Assembly (NCBI GenBank): GCA_905331475.1
Contig: CAJNYU010003889.1
Location: 1-64,000 of the forward strand
Length of the DNA stretch: 64,000 nucleotides
Direction: 5' to 3'
From: Rotaria socialis
Taxonomy: Eukaryota; Rotifera; Eurotatoria; Philodinida; Philodinidae
Positions 58,274 through 64,000 of this stretch are shown piece by piece. The translations under genes and the position numbers were made by a program. The notes under the pieces were generated by a model that saw only the letters and a program-made list of their open reading frames with translations, searched no databases and was not told the DNA's origin. Positions within the stretch are counted from its first letter, which is position 1, and the number at the start of each line of letters is the position of its first letter.

Positions 58274-58829
58274 TTCGTTCAAAACGTGTTTTTCATTCTG
58301 AAACCTATATGAAAAGGCATACTAACAGTGACAGCGGCGCTCTTTTTGCATTACTTCGTTACTTCACCATTTCCAATTGACGTTTCCCATCTAGTCAGTG
58401 ATATCATCGAATCTGTATTTTCATATACAAACTATAAAAGTGTCATCTAAGTAACTAGTTACTCTGATCTTAACAGCCATAGAAATAAAAGCTCGATGAT
58501 GCCACCTATCATACGACAAAATAACTTTGTGGTAGGCGTTTTTGAGACACCCAATAGATGTTTCATATCCATCTCTGAAAAATAGTTACTTGATGGCAAC
58601 TTACAGTAATTCTCAGGGCTATGTTTACGTAAAAAAAGCTTAAAAATCGACTATAATGGTACTGTTATAATTTGATTTTAATCAGATCTTACTAGCTTGA
58701 AAAATCTAATTAAAGTCAGATTATAATAACGCCACTACAATGAACTTTTTATCTGACTTTTAATCGTTTTTGTTCACATAAGTAGATTGCTCTCTCAGAT
58801 GATACTAGAGTTTTGAATCCTCAAAAGTT
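58274..58829. other. Intergenic, nothing recognised
   Basis: No gene. A short imperfect inverted pair TAATCAGATCTTAC / TCAGATTATAATA near 58670-58730 is weak. Confidence 0.35.
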
Positions 58830-58837
58830 ATTTACAA

Positions 58838-59553
58838 TTGAGTCCTGCAGGTTAAGACTTTTTTGTACCCTAACCCTGCCCTATCGTAAAACTTCGTACC
58901 CTTGTCCTGCCCTACACTACGAAGTTCTTACCCTAGCCCTACCCTATCACAGAGATTTTTCATTTTACACCCTATCATATCCTTAGAGTTTCAGGTCCAA
59001 GTAAAAATCAGCATGAAGTTTTTCTTCACTTTGTTTCAATAAATTTTATTGATTTTCAACGAGAATCAAATACAAAATTAATACATATTTCGAAAGTTTC
59101 TTAAGAATAAAATGTCATTTACAACATCAACACTTAAATTTTGCCTTCTTTTTTCCAAAACTCGCCCGTTTGTACTAACAACACATTAATGTCGAGATGA
59201 TTTCGAAGACATTTTTTATTACATTTACATGCATATTTACTAGACAAATAATCAAAAGTGACTGAACTCGTCAGCGTATGTAAAAATAGTACTAAGCAAT
59301 AGGCCATTGTTTTCCGTTCGTTGTTATTCTGCCCATTCGATTTAGATTATGATATCACTCACTACACTGTTTTTGATCAAAAAGATGTCAGAAATATATA
59401 TTAAGTTCTACTCTATAAAATTTTTATTTGTATGAGCTAGACCCTACTTATACCATAAATATTTTTTTTGTAACCTTACCCCGCCCTGCCCTACGAGCTT
59501 TGTACCCTAGCCCTACCCTGTCCTGCAGGGCAAGGTTGACCTGCAGGACTCTA
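58838..59553. mobile_element. hAT-type MITE, 716 bp, perfect 8-bp duplication
   Basis: Ends TTGAGTCCTGCAGGT and TAGAGTCCTGCAGGT (reverse complement). ATTTACAA is present on both sides (58830-58837, 59554-59561). The interior has ACCCTAACCCTGCCCTA-like words at both ends and no ORF. Related words occur in the repeat at 44030-44165. Confidence 0.85.
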
Positions 59554-59913
59554 ATTTACAATAAGCGAATGAATAAAAGTGAAGCAGTGATTGTCCCTTA
59601 GTTAGAAGATTCTGTCTATTCTTTTTCTAATCAGAAGCCTAAACTTCATGTTAAAAATGTCTAGCAAATCAAATTGGTGGATGAATATATTTTCGACTAA
59701 TATGATCCATGCAGTGAATGAAAATACCGAACCATTAACAATCTAATAAGTTTCCTATACTTAAAAAAACTGCGACCACCATAGCAATTACTAGGGGAAT
59801 TACACGATTTACTGCCGTTGTAAACAATTGTTTACATATGCATTTTTTTATTTTTAGGAATTTTTAGGAGAGTTTTTCTGTGGTAAATTATATGATTATC
59901 TTAGATAATTCTA

Positions 59914-60502
59914 ATGATCACAATAGAAAACCTATTTAGATTTTCTATGTCATAAGTTTTGTTTTTATCTCAAGGGTTTATTTCTCATATCAAATGTTCG
60001 TTAAAATATGTTTATGGTTGTCTATAGTTCGTGATTGAATAAAAAGATTTAACGAAAAGTGTATTTTTTAGCTCAAAAGTTTATTTTTTATGTCAAAAGT
60101 TCGTGAAATTACATTGAAATGTAACTATAGTTGGTAGTTTACTTTATTGCTTAAGAAATATTTTAATTCTCTAACACAAAGGTTTATTTTTCATGTCAAG
60201 CGTTCGTAAAAATGTATTTAAGTCTATCAATAGTTAATAATCGAATACGTAAATTGAAAAGGAGGTATTTTTTTAGCTCAAAGGGTTGTTTTTGTTTTTT
60301 AAATGATTGCAAATGTTTGTTAAAGTAAGTATATAGTTCGCATGTTATTTTTACTCCAATCTAATAATCTGATTTAAATTTTAAATATTTCTAGGATTCT
60401 CTAAAAAAGCGTACCAAATTAGATACTTCAGAAAATTCAGAATTTCACGAAACGAACTATTAACGTTACGTTTCTTATTTCTTAATCGTCTATTGTGATC
60501 AT
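59914..60502. mobile_element. Inverted-repeat-bounded element containing tandem repeats
   Basis: Perfect 14-bp ends ATGATCACAATAGA and TCTATTGTGATCAT. Inside, about 59969-60360, are four diverged units of about 105-115 bp, each starting CTCAA(A/G)GGTTTATTTTT and containing GTTCGTNAAA and ATAGTT. No clear target duplication. Confidence 0.6.
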
Positions 60503-60559
60503 AAGTGTATCTGAACTATAATTCATATAACTTACCAATTTGAATGAGCAAGTGCCCAT

Positions 60560-60750
60560 GTGAAAATTTTGTGCATTCAAACGCAGAGCTGAACGCGCTA
60601 CAGCTGCGTTTGAAACGATAAGCGCGAAACGCGTTGAACGCAGCTAAAATGAAACATCTGATGTATCTGAACGCGTCTTGTAAACGCATATGGACGCATC
60701 TAAATGCTTGATGAAAGATCTGATGCGTTCGGACGCGTTTGAAGAAATTT
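60560..60750. repeat. AACGCG-rich island 1
   Basis: CpG-rich patch in very AT-rich DNA. Words such as GAACGCG, AAACGCG, GATGCGTT and GGACGCGTTTGAA recur every 10-25 bp on both strands. The ORF here is a by-product. Confidence 0.5.
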
Positions 60751-62355
60751 AGGGAATAAGTGAACATCTTGTTCTCGCAGATTCGTGCTAAAGCACTATC
60801 ATAATCACATAATGATCAGCTCTTTCACAGAGGTATAATACAGAACAAGGAATTTAACTTACGATATGGAAGAGAAGTGCGGTGATGAAGGCTAGAACAG
60901 AAGAACTTTGAATTATAGAAGAAGTTACTTATCTCTGAGCTATATCTCCTTGTCAGATTGTTTTTCTTTCAACGATATCTTGTTAATCACTTACAACCAA
61001 CATGACTAGTTGAATGACAGAATACAATTATTAAAATAAAATAAGAACTATTTTATACTAATATTTTTTATTATAAATAGTCGAATCTTACATGATGAAC
61101 TATCTAGGATAAAAGTAAACTATTATTTGATATTATGCGCAATCATTATTTATTTATTTTTCGGAATAAATTTATAAAAATTGAGCGAAATTAATTTTTC
61201 ATAAACTAATGACTTTTTCTGTGCATCTATTGGAAAAGTTTACCACTGTATGACTATAAGCTTGCTATAAACTTTTTAAGATTAAAAAAAATAAAATATG
61301 CTGAATCTCTGTATATTACTTAGCCATTTTAAATTTATCTGTAAGATAAGACAATAAAAAATATTTTCCTTTTCAGGAAGGTAATTCATTTTGATTATTT
61401 TTACATCTCAACTATTGGATTAATTTATCGAAATCAAAACTAAAACACAAATGAGATTTATAGTTGAAAAAAATTGAAAGAAAAATATTACGAAGTGAGG
61501 ATGTTGTAGAATATGATAGAATTTTATTTATTAGAATACCAAGGCTCATAGATTGCCTTATAAATTGATATCTGGAAGATATAATAAAATTAGGCACAAC
61601 TTGATGTCATAAAGATATGCAATATCAATATGAACGAGTTTAATTTGAAAAACTATTAACAATGAATATATAATCTTATTATTTGTTTTCGTAATTATTT
61701 TTCAGTTATTTTATTTCGAAGGAGTAAATTTTGATTTAAAATGACCTGAAATATTTAGATTATGCAACGATCTCATTCTGTCAAAAATATTGCATAAACA
61801 ATATCGGCATATCGAGGTAATGAAAAGAAGTATTTTCTATTCTTCCAGCATTTTAATATACAATAGAAAAATAGAGAATATTTTGAATCTCAATAATAAG
61901 GAATATAAGTGTAAATTTAAACAGTAAAAGGGAAAAGTAGCAAAGTTATCCAAAGCAGAATATAGTTATAGACATACGTATGTATTTTTCGTACATGTTT
62001 CAGACTGAAAATACGTTGGTGTGACAATCGTGAAATCGATAAAATACACAATATAGCTCTGCATACTCTTATTCTCATAAGCTTAATTAAAATTTTACCA
62101 TTTTCAGTTTTCTAGAATAATAAGCTAAACGATATCGTCAAAATTTATTGCTACACTCATCAAAATTATTTGCTTCTACATTGACAAATAAGCAGTAACT
62201 GGTTTAGAGGATATATCTTTAATAGAAACGATTATAACATTTGAAAGGCATTACACAAGAAACGACCCTGACCTTGTATGGATGTCTACACGTGATCATA
62301 ACTACAGAAGTGTTCTATCTTATTTTTATTCTTACAGTTGTAACACATGTTTCAG
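60751..62355. other. Intergenic, nothing recognised
   Basis: AT-rich sequence between the two AACGCG islands with no supported gene. Confidence 0.45.
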
Positions 62356-62359
62356 TTTT

Positions 62360-62635
62360 AGATGCGTTGGGGTGTGACTCTTAATCAGAACGCGTTCGAA
62401 TGCATCTTAAAAACGCGAGTGAACGCAATCGTAGCTCGAGACGCGTGTTTGGGACGTGATTGAACGCGATTGCGAACTCAAACGCGTCTAGATGTGTCTT
62501 TGGGGCACGATCAAACGCATCTAAATGCGTCTTTAAAAACGCGTCTGAACGGTATTTTCTCCAATTTTGTATCACAATCGCGTGTAGGCGCGTTTTAAAC
62601 GAATCAGAACGCATTTTACGTGCGTTTCAGTTTTA
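62360..62635. repeat. AACGCG-rich island 2
   Basis: Longer relative of island 1: GATGCGTT, GAACGCGTTCGAATGC, AAACGCGTCTAGATG, AAACGCATCTAAATGCGTC, AAAACGCGTCTGAACGG. Units of about 30 bp are recognisable but diverged. An (AT)n run follows at 62669-62691. Confidence 0.5.
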
Positions 62636-62691
62636 CATGGATGGTTAGGTGAGCGTAAATAATAATTTTATTATATATATATATATATATA

Positions 62692-64000
62692 TCATGTAAA
62701 ATTATTCGAGCAAGAGACATGTTAATATTGATTTGAGTAGTTATGTTAATGAAAGAAAGCAGAAAGGCGCGCTTCATCAAATTGCTTCATTATTGGTAAT
62801 TATCGAGAAAAATATGCTATTATGCAGTTGAGGTTTATTGTATTTTACCAAAAAAATGAAGAAATATTAATCTATACATGATTGAAATATCATGAACATG
62901 ACACTAATAAAGCTTACAGACAGAGAGAAGTTATATCAACTTTGTCGATTGAGATTTTAGAAATAGCAGTAGTTGGTTATTTAATATGCATTTATCTTGA
63001 TGTTTTTATTGTAGCGACTGGATGTGTTATTAATTGAACGAGACAGGAACGTATAATTCTCAATTTTTAGTCTGATTTAGTAAAAAAGATGAAACTCGCA
63101 GTGTTCAAAGGAAAGCAGAATTATTTTAATGTTTAATTATAAGAAAGTTTTAAAATGATTTTATTAGCACTATCATTTTTTAAATAATTATGAAATGTTC
63201 AATAAATAATAATGGTATTTCTTTTTGATGATTTTATTACATTTTTTATTTCTAATTTTTGAGGATAGTTAGAAAAGGGTGTGAGTGTGGGTGTATGTGC
63301 AGGCTCAGCGGATACCGACAGCCACACCCACACCCTCAAGATATTCATTTAATAGGCTACTTAGACGAAAACATTATTGTTTTATTTGAAAGAATCTCCA
63401 CCAACTGAACTCATATAATCAAAAACATAATTCATTCTGTTTATTGAATTCGGACAAGAAAAACAATAATAAATTCGATTATACTATAAATCCATAACCA
63501 TGAATAACTAATGAGAAATCGTTAACAAAATTTTCAAAATGAAAATGTATTTTCTCTTAAATTAATCAGTCAAATATAAATATATACGTATAGCTTTAAA
63601 GCATTTTTTGCTTTTAAAATTATACGTTTGTAATGATCCAACGATAAATGATAATATAAATATTGAGTTCAAGAAAACTTTTATGTAAAAAACAACAAAC
63701 TACTATAAAATATTGAATTCACAATTTTAATGATATAATTTTATCATCAATGGATTTAAGAATCAATTCGTTTACAATGAATGTCTTCATAGCATATAAA
63801 TCATATATAAACGTTATAAAAGTTTCATAGATTAATATAAAAAGGATCAATTTAGAAACTCAATTTTTCTACAAAGAACACTAAATAAATAAAATTTATT
63901 CATTATTATTTACATCTATGACCATTTATAAGATGAATCAAATCTATTATATGATTACTGTTACTTCTTTTTACATTAACAGTATCCATTTAAATAAATT
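62692..64000. other. Intergenic end of window, one telomere-like hairpin
   Basis: Nothing coding. A telomere-like hairpin lies at 63277-63340 (GGGTGTGAGTGTGGGTG ... CCACACCCACACCCTCAAG). Confidence 0.5.
63277..63340. repeat. Telomere-like repeat hairpin
   Basis: Arms GGGTGTGAGTGTGGGTGT and ACACCCACACCC are separated by a loop of about 30 nt, with inner arm GCTCAGCGGATACC. Ends CCCTCAAG, the complement of the CTTGAG junction. Confidence 0.65.

Noticed and set aside
1..64000. Bacterial-style operons, CRISPR arrays, riboswitches or ribosome binding sites
   Set aside because: The window is eukaryotic: spliced genes, SINE, telomeric repeats. The tandem repeats have no spacer structure.

Overview
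The window looks like nuclear DNA of a bdelloid rotifer (Adineta/Rotaria-type). It is AT-rich (GC about one third). Genes are split by short GT-AG introns of roughly 50-60 bp. Several protein families are typical of bdelloids: an ADP-ribosyltransferase with TPRs, F-box-like families, an orphan 7TM receptor and a coiled-coil/beta-propeller protein. Short arrays of the bdelloid telomeric repeat (TGTGGG, GGGTGT in another phase) are scattered throughout. Genus cannot be fixed from the sequence alone.

Layout. 0-4 kb: CACTA/EnSpm (tnp2-type) transposase on the minus strand, eight exons, one in-frame stop. 4.2 kb: palindromic MITE, with a sister copy at 58 kb. 4.5-6.3 kb: BEN-domain-like gene, five exons. 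7.0-7.8 kb: higher-order tandem repeat. 8-12 kb: nothing recognisable. 12.7-15.5 kb: secreted double CAP-domain gene. 16.9 kb: small secreted protein. 19.3 kb: SINE with perfect target-site duplication. 20.9-23.8 kb: ART-TPR gene. 24.2 kb: Tc1/mariner MITE. 25.3-27.6 kb: hormone-sensitive-lipase-like pseudogene. 28.2-30.7 kb: Ebony-like adenylation/thiolation/amine-selecting synthetase. 31-46 kb: repeat-rich block with hammerhead-ribozyme-bearing (Penelope-like) remnants, hAT and mariner elements, an F-box-like pseudogene and a 690-bp N gap. 49-50 kb: secreted PAN/DPBB protein. 50-54 kb: F-box relics and a long-TIR element. 55-58 kb: coiled-coil/beta-propeller gene and a 7TM receptor. 58-64 kb: hAT-type MITE and other repeats.

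The genes do not form a pathway. This is an accessory region in which a few intact genes (BEN-like, CAP, Ebony-like, PAN/DPBB, 7TM, possibly ART) lie among decayed genes and transposons. The most notable signal is a set of hammerhead self-cleaving ribozyme motifs (minus strand at about 43.2, 43.4, 44.6, 44.8, 45.2 and 45.5 kb; plus strand at 31.9 kb). Three of them have telomeric C-strand repeats just downstream. A second signal is a family of short hairpins whose arms are telomere-like repeats, many starting at the same CTTGAG junction. Both suggest a history of telomere-associated retroelements, or of telomeric DNA captured at breaks. All domain calls come from reading motifs by eye, with no database search.
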